From Nakazawaea peltata (lineage: Eukaryota; Ascomycota; Pichiomycetes; Alaninales; Pachysolenaceae): a stretch of DNA of 64,000 nt. A program made the translations under genes and the position numbers. The DNA lies in contig BCGQ01000007.1 in NCBI GenBank assembly GCA_001599355.1, positions 624,620 to 688,619 on the forward strand. Direction: 5' to 3'. Below the pieces are notes generated by a model that was given only the letters and a program-made list of their open reading frames with translations, was not told the DNA's origin and searched no databases. Shown piece after piece: positions 28,220-38,112 of this stretch (its first letter is position 1; each line of letters opens with the position of its first letter).

Positions 28220-28773
28220 TTAATTAATACAGAATGTTTACTATGTGGAAATGAGTAGGATTCCCGAAAAGGAAATTTGTAAAAGGAAAAGGGGGTTTGT
28301 GCGACTCCTTGTGCATTTCTGTTTGTCCCAATTTAAGCTTAATTAAGCATAAAGGGGCATTACGCATAAGGGGCAATATAATTAGATCGATGATGTTGAG
28401 ATGAAGTATGTAAGCCATTGAGTATTAAACAATCAATTACCCCTTTATAGTGGTGTAGAGAATACAGTCAGTCTATTCGTTAACTATTCGCGTACAATTG
28501 ACATCTTACTTAAAGAGATCTATACCTTCTATATCTATTTGACAAGTTGATATACTAAACTTAATATAGCACCGCCCGACCCCTCATCTCTGACCCCTCA
28601 TTCTTGACCCCGCCCCCTCATCCTTCACGCTGTCTCCTTCCCCTTCTCCCCTCGACTCTCCCTCGCTTATCGAGGAAAAAATTACTCCGAGAAATTTCCC
28701 TTCAACGTGTCCCCACAAAAAAACCTGAAGATAAGCAGAGTTGATCGAAGGAGAAACAAAACAAAGAACAGAC
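28220..28773 (+). promoter_or_regulatory. PNS1 3' region and ISN1 promoter
   Basis: 554 bp. Starts with (TTAA)n-like sequence after the PNS1 stop, then a perfect 12-bp palindrome GCTTAATTAAGC (28337-28348) next to two GGGGCA-containing direct repeats (28350-28380). The proximal ISN1 part (28575-28690) is C/T-rich on the plus strand. No gene seen. Confidence 0.3.
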
Positions 28774-30188
28774 ATGACTTCGAGGTAAGTAAGGCTCCGA
28801 CAGCTTGTATTAGATCGACTTACTAACCTACTTCTAGATATCGTGTGGAATGTAAGTGAATATGAATGAGATGTGAGGGAAGGAGATGCCTTGTACCTTG
28901 TTGAATGGATAAGTACTAACAATTTTTAGACGCTTTAAAACAACATCGTAGAGATGAACTCATTGAATGGATTAAGGGATTATTGGCTGGCCCATTTGTC
29001 TTACATCTGGTGAAATCCAATGGAATTACAGCTGTAGATGACATCAAGATAACCGCTGATGCAAAGAGGAGATACGCAGAGGTATTTGCAGATATTGAAC
29101 ATCTTGTCGATGATCATATTCACATGTCAAATATAGGCAAACCGAACTTATCTCGATTATCGCAACTTGTACCATCGATTGGGTTATTCTTCACCAAATT
29201 ACCTTTAGAAAAGCTGTTCTACATCGAGGATGAAAATCGTTCGATCAGTAAGAGAAGGTTGGTTTGTCCAAGTTTCAACGATATCAGAATCATTTTGAAC
29301 ACCGCTCAGATTTTACAACTCTCCACTAATTATAATAGTGGGATTGGCGTCGATAGTGACTACAAATTGAAGTTATTGACCTTTGACGGAGATGTCACTT
29401 TGTACGATGATGGAAAGAGTTTAGAACCAGGCTCAGAGTTGATTCCATTGTTGATCACATTATTAAAGAAGGATTTCTTCATTGGAATTGTTACAGCTGC
29501 AGGATACAAAGAGGGAACCAAATACTACGAAAGATTATTTGGGCTCATCGATGCCTTGAGTACATCAGGATTGACTGAAGAACAGCAAGAACGTTTCTTG
29601 GTAATGGGAGGTGAAGCCAATTATCTTTTCAGATATAATCTGCAAGATGAAGAATTGCAAATGATCGACCAAAAAGCCTGGCTTCTTGAAAATATGTTAA
29701 ATTGGGATGAAAAAGATGTATTACTGACCCTTAATTTTGCTGAGTCAGTGTTAGAAGACTCAAGAAGAAAGTTATCTTTACCTCTGACAGTTATTCGTAA
29801 AGAAAGAGGTGTAGGTATTGTACCTCAACCAGGTCATAAATTGATCAGAGAACAATTAGAAGAAGTAGTTCTTTCGTGTGATGCGAAATTGAAACTGTTC
29901 CCTCTGGCTCAACGTATTGAATTCTGCGCATTCAATGGTGGTAATGACGTCTGGGTAGATATTGGAGACAAATCTTTAGGAGTGAAAATCTTACAAAATT
30001 ATTTGGATAACGAGAATGTCAAGCCAATGAATACGTTACATATAGGAGATCAATTCCTGGCTATTGGAGCTAATGATTACAAAGCTCGTCGTAGTGCATG
30101 TACTGTTTGGATTGCGAATCCACAAGAGACTAAGAATTGCCTTCAAGATTTGATTAAGTATATTGATGAGTGGTCTACGTATGTTTAG
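28774..30188 (+). CDS. ISN1: IMP-specific 5'-nucleotidase Isn1, three exons
   Basis: Spliced as 28774-28784, 28838-28851 and 28930-30188. This gives 427 residues starting MTSRYRVEYALKQHRRDELI, which matches yeast Isn1 (MSSRYRVEYALK...). The two joins fall inside Arg4 and Tyr9, and the middle exon is only 14 nt. Both introns have GTAAGT, TACTAAC and TAG. The HAD-like motif FDGDVTLYDDG (Asp161, Asp163) and FCAFNGGNDVWVDIGDK follow. The enzyme turns IMP into inosine, in the cytosol. Without splicing the frame would start late and lose the conserved N-terminus. Confidence 0.95.
28785..28837 (+). other. ISN1 intron 1
   Basis: 53 nt: donor GTAAGT, branch TACTAAC at 28821-28827, acceptor TAG 10 nt after it. 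Removing it joins codon 4 (AG|A, Arg). Confidence 0.93.
28852..28929 (+). other. ISN1 intron 2
   Basis: 78 nt: donor GTAAGT, branch TACTAAC at 28914-28920, acceptor TAG 9 nt after it. Removing it joins codon 9 (T|AC, Tyr). Confidence 0.93.
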
Positions 30189-30521
30189 TGCGGTGCCCGG
30201 TATTTCCCAGTGCCCGGTATTGCCAGTATAGTGCCCGGCATTGTCCCGTGCTTGGTGTTGGGTATTGCCCTGCTATGATGCCGTATTGCCCCTGGGTGTG
30301 GTCTGCCTGGGTGTGGTCTGCCGTATTGCCCCTGTGCCCTGTGTGGGTGTGGTGTCACGATGCACCCCGCGCATCCTTATCTTTCGCCCCCAACTTCCAA
30401 ATCCGGAAATAGGAGAAGAGACACAAATTATGTCTCTGTGATGAGCCAAAAATAAATTAGATGAATCAATTAATTAACTTGGAATTTGAGTTGTAGATTA
30501 TTACTAACAATTATATTAAAT
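30189..30521 (+). repeat. Degenerate GC-rich minisatellite after ISN1
   Basis: Four imperfect copies of a GTGCCCGGTATTGCC-type unit (about 30193-30260) start just after the ISN1 stop. A perfect 15-bp duplication CTGGGTGTGGTCTGC (30292-30306 and 30307-30321) follows, flanked on both sides by CCGTATTGCCCCTG. The remainder is the short upstream region of the REEP-like gene. GC content is visibly higher than in neighbouring gaps. Confidence 0.65.
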
Positions 30522-31427
30522 ATGTTTGGTATCTTATTTGATTCCATATACTTTGCCATCTCGTTTGCGTACCCCTTGCATCAATCATACAATGCAATCC
30601 ACTCGGCCTCTGACTCTGCCCTGGATAAGAAGCACATTGTCCAGTGGTTGATCTACTGGATAGTATTGGTGTTATCGATTAATGTTCAGAACTTTTTATA
30701 TCCGGTTATCAGATTTGTTCCATTTTTCCGTTTCATCAAGATTTATCTGCTGGTTTGGTTGGCTTGTCCTGTTTTAGATAGGGCAAATTATAAGCTCAGC
30801 AATGACAAAGTTGGCGATACGGCCAAGATCAATGGGGCTATTATGATATGGGATTTCTATGTGGTTCCCTTCTTGCTGCAGTTTGATAAGAAACTTGCCG
30901 AGTTCATTAACCTCAATTTCGCCAATTTGAAGAAAGTTTCTATCAAGTTATTCAATTTGGTCATCGACACATGGTTTGGGGGTAACGAGAAGTTGAAATT
31001 CTTTGGTTCCACAGCCCCAGAATCTCAGGATGAGTCTTTCATGGGTAGTGTGTACGTTATTTTCAAGGAATCCAAGTTCTTATCGTCACTTCCAGATAGT
31101 GATACTACTTCCAAACTGCCTGTAACGGAAACTCAACAGCCATTAACTCTGAATGTGAACAAACATTGGGTCTTAATGAAATCTTTACTTTCTCTTATTC
31201 CTATACATTTTGAAGAAACTCCAGTCACATCTCATGCTGCTGCTGGTCCATCCAAACTGAAAACTGTGACTTCTCGTATCCATTCTACTGCCGGTTCAGA
31301 AGACTTTGATGTTGTAGACGTCTCAGAAGCTGATGAGGAAAGTGACGGCAGTGAAACCTCGACAGGATGGTTCAAATGGAGATCATATACTACTGGGGCT
31401 AATGTAACAGATATAACTTCAGAGTAG
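30522..31427 (+). CDS. REEP/Yop1-like (TB2/DP1/HVA22) ER-shaping protein
   Basis: 301 codons from ATG 30522 (MFGILFDSIYFAISFAYPLHQSYNAI); the TTG at 30486 is rejected. The TB2/DP1/HVA22 domain covers residues 1-105: FAYPLHQSYNAI, then VQWLIYWIVLVLS and FFRFIKIYLLVWLACPVLDRANY, forming two hydrophobic hairpins. The protein is much longer than yeast Yop1 (180 aa), with an extra 190 residues that include an acidic, Ser-rich C-terminus (VVDVSEADEESDGS). It lacks the short N-terminal helix and extra spans of Yop1, so it may correspond to the REEP1-4 branch (fission yeast Rop1). Probable role: curving and organising ER membrane. Confidence 0.72.
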   Translation: MFGILFDSIYFAISFAYPLHQSYNAIHSASDSALDKKHIVQWLIYWIVLVLSINVQNFLYPVIRFVPFFRFIKIYLLVWLACPVLDRANYKLSNDKVGDTAKINGAIMIWDFYVVPFLLQFDKKLAEFINLNFANLKKVSIKLFNLVIDTWFGGNEKLKFFGSTAPESQDESFMGSVYVIFKESKFLSSLPDSDTTSKLPVTETQQPLTLNVNKHWVLMKSLLSLIPIHFEETPVTSHAAAGPSKLKTVTSRIHSTAGSEDFDVVDVSEADEESDGSETSTGWFKWRSYTTGANVTDITSE

Positions 31428-31567
31428 ACCTCTCCTTAGCCTTATTTTTTGACTTCTTGTTCATCCCTTGACTGGATTTTTACAACTATATGTTATCTTA
31501 TATTTTTTTATATTCTTTTCTATATCCGATGATACCTTTATATATACCTGGATGTAGGGTTATGTAT

Positions 31568-32272
31568 TTACAAGTTTGACAAATGCTTCTTGATGATTTC
31601 AGCCTGTTGTTGTCTCTCTGACAGCAGCAAATCGGCCGTCTTCTTATTAGACATACGTCTACCAATCTTCTTACTGATGAAGTTGGTCAGTTTTGGGAAT
31701 GGGTCAACAATACCACCAAACAGCTTGGATCTCTTTAATCTATCAGATCCAGTTCCCGTATGATCTTCGTAATATTGTTCGGTATTCTCGGCCAATACTT
31801 TCTCTCTTTCCAAAAGCTTGACACTTTCCTCATCATGAGGCCATACAAATGGATCCAACATTGTTATTGTCATTTTCTTCACCTGTGGAGCTCTATGACG
31901 AGGTCTGAATGGCATAGGCAACGATCTCTCGTATTTTCCGTGCATCAACAGAGAGGTCACTTTAACGGCGCGTAATCCGTAGATATGGTACAAATAGTCT
32001 CTCAAATCCAACTTGTTGAACGATTTTGGGACAATGAATTTCAGTTGATATGGGTTATGCTTAGCATTAGGTCTTAATAAGACAACTCTGGCACTAGGGA
32101 AGTAGATTCTCTTCTCACCAACTTTGAAATGTTCACGACCTTGTTCGATCGATCTCAATCTTTGGTTGTGTAATCTTTGCAGGTATGTCAATTCTGGAAC
32201 CTCTACAGTGGTGGCCAAGGTCCGCACTCCACTGCTGGAGCGACTTAATATACTCTTGAGCAGCGAAATCAT
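31568..32272 (-). CDS. MRP20: Mitochondrial large-ribosomal-subunit protein uL23m (Mrp20)
   Basis: 234 codons, ATG 32270-32272. The presequence MISLLKSILSRSSSGVRTLA is basic and amphipathic. RIYFPSARVVLLRPNAKHNP, KFIVPKSFNKLDLRDYLYH and YGLRAVKVTSL form the L23 fold of Mrp20. The family lies at the exit of the mitoribosomal tunnel. Upstream, on the same strand sense, is a GGTCGTGCAC element. Confidence 0.94.
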   Translation of the reverse strand: MISLLKSILSRSSSGVRTLATTVEVPELTYLQRLHNQRLRSIEQGREHFKVGEKRIYFPSARVVLLRPNAKHNPYQLKFIVPKSFNKLDLRDYLYHIYGLRAVKVTSLLMHGKYERSLPMPFRPRHRAPQVKKMTITMLDPFVWPHDEESVKLLEREKVLAENTEQYYEDHTGTGSDRLKRSKLFGGIVDPFPKLTNFISKKIGRRMSNKKTADLLLSERQQQAEIIKKHLSNL

Positions 32273-32428
32273 CCTATGTTCAACCTCTCTTCACTTCTTC
32301 CAACCCCTTTACAAAACTTTTCAAGAGCCAAAATTTTTCTTGATGATTTTTTGGGAGTTAGATACCCGGGAAATTCGGAGAGATGAAAATGACAGATTTT
32401 ATTTTTGATTACGTAATATTTGATATGT

Positions 32429-32438
32429 GTGCACGACC
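32429..32438 (-). promoter_or_regulatory. GGTCGTGCAC element upstream of MRP20
   Basis: Perfect GGTCGTGCAC on the minus strand, 157 bp upstream of the MRP20 ATG and just inside the gap beyond the MUS81 stop. It is the same decamer found before RPT3 and importin. Confidence 0.5.
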
Positions 32439-32439
32439 T

Positions 32440-34062
32440 TCAACACCCCCAAATCTCATAGATCTTCTTGCTTAACAGGGGACCTATCTTCTTATTACCG
32501 ACTTCATTTTGGAAAGTTTTGGCTAGTAGTTGTTGTCTATCAGAGTCTGAATCACAATCACGATATGCATCTAGTAATTTTTTTGGGGTCGGAAATTTTC
32601 TCTGGATCAGAACCAGCTTATCAAGAGAGACCCCTTTGATGGTTAGAAGCATTTTAATGAACATTTCTTTGATGGTGACGAAATCAGATTTGTTTAAAAC
32701 ATCTTGGAAAACATCGAAACGATGACACAGGACAAAATGATTGTCTTTAGAGTCGAAATTAGCCCGGAAATGGTGGAGCAAATTAGCATAATCTTGTTGT
32801 GTTTCCAATGATTTGGGTTTTTGGATCACCACAAGCAGTTTGTCAAGAGAGTAATAAAAATTACTGATCTTTTGAGTGAGTTGGTTCAATTGATTCAATG
32901 TATCATCACTGTCCTTAGTTCTCTTTGTAAAAAATCGACTATTGGTGATATTCATCAGAATCGAAGTTTGAATCAGCTCTCCCATATTCAGTAAGTCTGA
33001 GCTTGTCACCTCTTCTACAATATAAAAAATATTAGAGATTGCAGTTTTACGCAACCTCATCTTTTGCTCCATGTATCTACCGTCTTTTATAGAAGATGCC
33101 AAGTCATCTAATCTTTTACGCTCGAAAATGAAATCAAGAACACAATAAACACCACTTTCATTATGTTTAGCAACCCATAAACCATCCCCAACACTTAACA
33201 GATGAGTACCACAGGTCACACCTAGTTCTTTCAATTTATTTTCAAAATAATCTCTCTGAGACTGTGATTTAATTTCTCTATTATCAATGAATAATTCTAC
33301 AGTGTAAGTTCCAGGTTCCCATATAGAGTATTTATGGCCTTCAAAATCTTGCCAATCACTAGAATCAGGTAATTCTTGTCTTTGAGAGGAAGATTCATTT
33401 TCCACTCCAGATAAAATTATACCTTCAGATTGAGCAAGGAGCTTAGCAAGTTCTTGACCTTTTTCTGAGAGGTAAAATCTCTGCGGCCTTCCAGAAACTA
33501 AGACTAATTCTTTATTTATCAAGGTCTTAGATGAAGTCCACAGACTATAAAATTGGTTTACGTTAGGATTAGAGTAAAAAGATTGGTCAGAATATGGTGA
33601 GGCTGCTTTAGTGAGCTCATCTTTAGTCATTCCACGAGCTCTTGGATCATTCACCAGGAGCAGTATCAAGATAGCGTACCCTCCACTGCGTTTTTGAGGA
33701 ATATATACCCTTTCTGTTGTCTTTCTAGGTTTCAGCTTCTTTTTCAGAGGCTGTTGGTTCTCCTTGCCATCTAAGTCATCTCTAGATCGCACAGATCCAC
33801 TAGTCAGTGCCTCTGGCATCTTATATCCATGTTCGTCACAGTATTTCTGGAGTTTCTTATTAAGCTTGGCCACAATTTTGGGCCCAAAATTCAGCAACTC
33901 TATCAATCTTCCAATGTCCATCACCGGAGCTGGGTATTTTTTAACACTATCCAAGGCCTTAGCATATTGGGAGGCCAGTTTATTAGAAGATTTTATTAAT
34001 GTGGAGACATCTTCTTCGAGAAATTGAATAACTAGACCTTTAAGATCACTAGGGAGTTCCAT
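32440..34062 (-). CDS. MUS81: Structure-specific endonuclease subunit Mus81
   Basis: 540 codons, ATG 34060-34062. An N-terminal helix-hairpin-helix region (residues 10-80) precedes a winged-helix segment (GGYAILILLLVND, DELTKAASPYSDQSFY). The XPF-type nuclease domain carries the FERKRLDDL motif, with E314, R315 and K316 as active-site residues and D319/D320 after. A C-terminal HhH region ends the protein (TIKGVSLDKLVLIQRKFPTP). It pairs with Mms4/Eme1 to cut 3' flaps and Holliday-type junctions. Length is shorter than yeast Mus81 (632) mainly in the linker. Confidence 0.96.
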   Translation of the reverse strand: MELPSDLKGLVIQFLEEDVSTLIKSSNKLASQYAKALDSVKKYPAPVMDIGRLIELLNFGPKIVAKLNKKLQKYCDEHGYKMPEALTSGSVRSRDDLDGKENQQPLKKKLKPRKTTERVYIPQKRSGGYAILILLLVNDPRARGMTKDELTKAASPYSDQSFYSNPNVNQFYSLWTSSKTLINKELVLVSGRPQRFYLSEKGQELAKLLAQSEGIILSGVENESSSQRQELPDSSDWQDFEGHKYSIWEPGTYTVELFIDNREIKSQSQRDYFENKLKELGVTCGTHLLSVGDGLWVAKHNESGVYCVLDFIFERKRLDDLASSIKDGRYMEQKMRLRKTAISNIFYIVEEVTSSDLLNMGELIQTSILMNITNSRFFTKRTKDSDDTLNQLNQLTQKISNFYYSLDKLLVVIQKPKSLETQQDYANLLHHFRANFDSKDNHFVLCHRFDVFQDVLNKSDFVTIKEMFIKMLLTIKGVSLDKLVLIQRKFPTPKKLLDAYRDCDSDSDRQQLLAKTFQNEVGNKKIGPLLSKKIYEIWGC

Positions 34063-34367
34063 TTCCGGTCCAATGTGTCTATTCCTCTTGGGCTCTCTTC
34101 ATCAGCTTCAACTTCTCAGCTGTACCTGACGCGTGAGGTAAGCGGTGATGAAAGTTACGCGAGTGAGATTTTTTTTACACAAACACACCAAAATCCCAAT
34201 TTGGACTAATTAGGTGTCTGTGCACTACCATGTACCCCTAATTTCTTCAATTGCCAATTTGCAATATCCGTATAAGAAATTTTCTGTCATATATAGTATA
34301 CAGCTTTCGGCCCTCGAAGCTCAGGTCTCTTATAGTTGACTCTACACACTCTAGGTTCCAGATTTTA
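34063..34367. promoter_or_regulatory. MUS81 promoter and HIR2 3' region
   Basis: 305 bp. On the minus strand GGTAGTGCAC (34220-34229) lies 158 bp upstream of MUS81. AT-rich DNA with a TATATAGTATA run (34291-34301) follows. No gene seen. Confidence 0.4.
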
Positions 34368-37049
34368 TTATACAGACTGCACAAACTCATTAAGCTTCGG
34401 ATTAAGCATCACAATCTCAGTCAAAAGCGATTCATCTCCACCCTCTTCCTTAATTGCAAGGATAATATCATAGATTCTATTCACAAAATTCAACTCAATC
34501 AACTTTTTAATGTAAAGAATCAAGAAATACTTGAAGTTCTTGGAGTCATTGAGATACTTATAAATTAATATCTTATTTTCCAAATGATTCAAAGAAATAA
34601 TATTCTCCAAATTCTCAAAACCTTCCTTCATCAACATGATTTTACTAATTTTATTGAAGAACTTATTCTTTCCGGTTCTTAAGATTTCTTCATTGGTATG
34701 TTTTTCAAGCATAGAGATTATATTCAGACTCGTGGAGGATTCTTTCGATCCAATCAGAGTAGTATCCCAATATTGAGATCCAAATGCCCACCATGAATCA
34801 CTTACTAAAGACCAAGTACACATATCACTGTTGTAAATGTATCCATTACCACTGGATAGTGTCACTATAGGAACACCTTGCAGGGTGATGGAGCACAAGG
34901 TCAAATTTTCCAGTCTAGTTAATAAATCAGATTCATATAATTCTTGTTCTTGCAGTTGAGCCAGTCCATCTTCCCCTTCTGTTTGTACTTGCTTATTTAA
35001 AGAAGGTTTAATTAAAGGTTGTAAAAGAGGGAATAAAGAAGTAGGTTCAAATACCAGCTTTTGAGTCTTGATATTCCAAGCATAAATATCACCAAGACAT
35101 GTAATCAGCATGAGATAATCACCTTTACTCTCTAAAAATGAAACTGGAGTTCCTAACACTAATGGAGGAAGCAATCTTTTACCTGAATCTGAATATACAA
35201 TTACAGTACCATCGACTGTCAGAAGAGCCCAGAATAATCCTTCTCCTCCAGTTGTGAGTAAAATACGTTTAGGGACGAAATCAAAGAATATTTCCTTCTC
35301 TGATTCATCAGAAAGTGAAGTTTTCTTAAATAACTGGATTTTAGATGGTCCACTTTCATTCCCGTTACCATTTTTTACAAACAAATATAAAGAATCATCT
35401 ATAGGAGATGTATGTTCCCATACTTTTCTGATCTTTGGAATGGATAATCTGACATTACTGAAAGCACTTGATGGGTTAACTACTACAGAACCTACGAATT
35501 CTATTGGAATTATCTCCCTTCTGACTTTTTTCTTGGAGTTTTCGTCTCCGTTCTCCTCGATTTTACGTTTCAGTTGTTGGGAGATCTTGGTAGGAACCAA
35601 GTATGATGGCATATCGAATTCCATTGAGGTCTTGGCCACTTTATTGGAAGGATCTGTGGTCAATGGTTTTACAGTTGAACTATTTTGAGCAGAGGAAGAT
35701 CCCGATACAAGCATAGGCAGAACTCTTTTTTTACCATTCTTAGTGATAACTTTCTGAGATTCCAATTGAGGATCAGGAGTATTCTTTTTAGGGATGACCT
35801 CGGTCTTAGAAGATTCGATCTTCTTAATATTACGTTGTTCAGCCTCTTTAGACCAATCTTTTGTTGTTCTCACGCCTTCTACCTTAACCAGTTGAATTTG
35901 TCCTAATTCTTCTTGAGCAAAATTGAATACCAATAATTCTCCCTTCGAAGAAGTCACAAATAACGAGTTACCATCTATAGACCATACAATATCGAGAATA
36001 GTACCGGTCAGAACATCCTCCAGAATGACTATTGGACCTTCCAGAGTAGTATTCCATATCAGTAAAGTCTTATCTGAGCCGGCAGTGGCTAATATATAGG
36101 AATATTTACTATTTAAAGGCGAGTCCAGCTTAGAAGATGCGGATTCTGAACCACTAGGGTTCTCAAAAACATGAGGATTGAATTTAGAAACCTCACAATT
36201 GAAATTATGACCTACAAGAGAGCACCAACTCTTCCAAGATTGAGGACCAGAAGTGGTAACAGACGATCTAAGTAAATTCACAAGGCTCATTTTACCCTTG
36301 TTTGAGTTTGGGATTGAAATCAAAGCATCGTCTGATGAGAAATCGACTCTTCTAACTTGACTGATACGATTTAAACTTCCTTGTGTTATCAATTTGTTGA
36401 ATTTTGCAACCGATTCATGTCTAAAGAATCTTGCAGTGGTCAGATCAGGCTTGAAATTCCACATAATCTCATACTGAGTGAGAAGGATCATCTTGTCATC
36501 GGCTAATGAACAAAGCCATTTGCCATGAGAATGATCAAATTTCAATCCTTTGACCAGAGCATTATCCAGATGCAAATGTAAAATATCCATCACCTCTGAG
36601 AACCGCAGATCATAAATAATGATATCATTTTTGTAAGTAGCGAAAGCCAGGACCTCATCGTCCATATCCCAGGTGATCTCTGATATGTAAGCGTCGGAAT
36701 CAGGATGTTTGTATATACATTTTGACTCGAATGAGGTCTCGTTTGTTAGCTTGATCTCATAAACTGAGCCATTTTTCAGCGAGGCAATGAACCTTGAAGG
36801 GTCTGTACAGCTGAATCTCACGCACGTGACAGCATCGGTACCCAATTCTATCTCTAAAAAGGGCACCAATCCTTCAAAATCAGACAGTTTCGGTTGCTCT
36901 AATTGAGCAGCGTCTATAAGACTCTTCTTCCTCCATACAAGGCACTTACCATCAGAGCCACCGGTGACGATCCAAGCATCATCTGATGATACGTCGATGG
37001 AATTGATTTCCCCATTATGAAGAGTGGCGGGAACCTTGATCATGTGCAT
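34368..37049 (-). CDS. HIR2: Histone regulator Hir2 (HIRA-type WD40 protein)
   Basis: 893 codons, ATG 37047-37049 (MHMIKVPATLHNGEINSIDVSS); a second ATG two codons on is equally possible. An N-terminal seven-blade WD40 propeller occupies roughly 1-380. The B-domain region follows: TSMEFDMPSYLVPTKISQQL and IPIEFVGSVVVNPSSAF closely match yeast Hir2 (STSMEFNTPSYTVP...). The C-terminal Hira domain contains YSDSGKRLLPPLVLG, WALVSDSWWAFGSQYWDTT and MKEGFENLENIISLNHLENK. Hir2 works in the HIR complex, which represses histone genes and deposits H3-H4 outside replication. Divergent from CKB2. Confidence 0.96.
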   Translation of the reverse strand: MHMIKVPATLHNGEINSIDVSSDDAWIVTGGSDGKCLVWRKKSLIDAAQLEQPKLSDFEGLVPFLEIELGTDAVTCVRFSCTDPSRFIASLKNGSVYEIKLTNETSFESKCIYKHPDSDAYISEITWDMDDEVLAFATYKNDIIIYDLRFSEVMDILHLHLDNALVKGLKFDHSHGKWLCSLADDKMILLTQYEIMWNFKPDLTTARFFRHESVAKFNKLITQGSLNRISQVRRVDFSSDDALISIPNSNKGKMSLVNLLRSSVTTSGPQSWKSWCSLVGHNFNCEVSKFNPHVFENPSGSESASSKLDSPLNSKYSYILATAGSDKTLLIWNTTLEGPIVILEDVLTGTILDIVWSIDGNSLFVTSSKGELLVFNFAQEELGQIQLVKVEGVRTTKDWSKEAEQRNIKKIESSKTEVIPKKNTPDPQLESQKVITKNGKKRVLPMLVSGSSSAQNSSTVKPLTTDPSNKVAKTSMEFDMPSYLVPTKISQQLKRKIEENGDENSKKKVRREIIPIEFVGSVVVNPSSAFSNVRLSIPKIRKVWEHTSPIDDSLYLFVKNGNGNESGPSKIQLFKKTSLSDESEKEIFFDFVPKRILLTTGGEGLFWALLTVDGTVIVYSDSGKRLLPPLVLGTPVSFLESKGDYLMLITCLGDIYAWNIKTQKLVFEPTSLFPLLQPLIKPSLNKQVQTEGEDGLAQLQEQELYESDLLTRLENLTLCSITLQGVPIVTLSSGNGYIYNSDMCTWSLVSDSWWAFGSQYWDTTLIGSKESSTSLNIISMLEKHTNEEILRTGKNKFFNKISKIMLMKEGFENLENIISLNHLENKILIYKYLNDSKNFKYFLILYIKKLIELNFVNRIYDIILAIKEEGGDESLLTEIVMLNPKLNEFVQSV

Positions 37050-37359
37050 GGTGAATGTATGTTTGTTGAGTGGTCGGTGATCTCAATTCAACTGTTGTTA
37101 TGGTTAAAGTTGGCGTGGACCAAGCGTGGACTAGGCGCGGAACCAGGAACGAAAAGTCGTGTACGACGCGGGAAATTTAGAACTCAGACAGAAGGTCTAA
37201 TTAGTCGTGTATGTATGTACTAAGATCCCAATTCGAAACTGTTGAAATTGGTCGTGTATTTTTCCCATTTCCAGGAAATTTTTTCTTGGGCGGTAGAAAT
37301 TGAGTAAGAGGTGGCCCTTCAAGATAAGAGGTGGAGTTGAAGTTGGAGATAAGTTGAAA
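37050..37359. promoter_or_regulatory. Divergent promoter HIR2 / CKB2 with three GTCGTGTA elements
   Basis: 310 bp with AGTCGTGTAC (37155-37164), AGTCGTGTAT (37203-37212) and GGTCGTGTAT (37250-37259, followed by TTTCCCATTT). No standard TATA box seen. Confidence 0.5.
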
Positions 37360-38112
37360 ATGTCACAACAAGCGGAAGCTGAAGAATTCACAAGTGATAG
37401 CGAATCGGAATTCACCGAATACTGGGTAGATTGGTTTCTTGGAACAAAAGGAAATGAATACTTCTGTGATATAGATGTCGAATATATCACGGACAGATTT
37501 AATCTCACTGGGTTGAATCAACAAGTGGACAAATTATCTTTATTGATCGATATAATAACGGACAATCAGATAATTGATGATGATCAGCCAGATGAAATCA
37601 AGATGAAAATCGATAATAACGCTCGTTTCTTATATGGATTGATCCATGCTAGATATATTATAACGGGACGTGGATTATCAAAGATGGCTAGTAAATATAA
37701 GAAGGGAGATTTTGGATATTGTCCAAGAGTTCATTGTAATTTGAACCATTTGCTTCCTATTGGACTTAGTGATCAACCAAGGGTTAGTCCTGTCAAGTTA
37801 TATTGTCCAAATTGTGAAGATATTTATAATCCCAAGTCATCTAGGCACTCATCGATTGATGGGGCATTTTTCGGGACCTCATTCCCACTGATGTTTTTAC
37901 TGACTAATCCAAAACTTGTGCCTGTTCATTCTTTGGAGATTTATACACCCAAGATTTTTGGATTCCATTTGCATGATTATCTGAAGTTGACCAGATGGAG
38001 GTTATTACAAAGGGAGAAGTTATTTAAGGAGTTACAAGATCAAGGAATAAATTTGAAGAATTGCCCTGGAGGTTTTAAGTTGTTGGAGGATGAAGAAGCT
38101 GAGAAGAAATGA
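37360..38112 (+). CDS. CKB2: Casein kinase 2 regulatory beta' subunit (Ckb2)
   Basis: 250 codons from ATG 37360 (MSQQAEAEEF); the in-frame TTG at 37300 is rejected. The acidic N-terminus is followed by YWVDWFLGTKGNEYFCDIDVEYITDRFNLTGL, the zinc-binding cysteines (CPRVHCN ... CPNCEDIY) and the SSRHSSIDGAFFGTSFP block. The short C-terminal part ending PGGFKLL resembles Ckb2 rather than the longer Ckb1. CK2 beta subunits form the dimer that holds two catalytic subunits. Confidence 0.94.
   Translation: MSQQAEAEEFTSDSESEFTEYWVDWFLGTKGNEYFCDIDVEYITDRFNLTGLNQQVDKLSLLIDIITDNQIIDDDQPDEIKMKIDNNARFLYGLIHARYIITGRGLSKMASKYKKGDFGYCPRVHCNLNHLLPIGLSDQPRVSPVKLYCPNCEDIYNPKSSRHSSIDGAFFGTSFPLMFLLTNPKLVPVHSLEIYTPKIFGFHLHDYLKLTRWRLLQREKLFKELQDQGINLKNCPGGFKLLEDEEAEKK

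Noticed and set aside
30502-30508. TACTAAC heptamer just before the REEP-like start, suggesting an intron
   Set aside because: No acceptor AG at the short distance used by the four real introns, and the protein already starts at its conserved domain.
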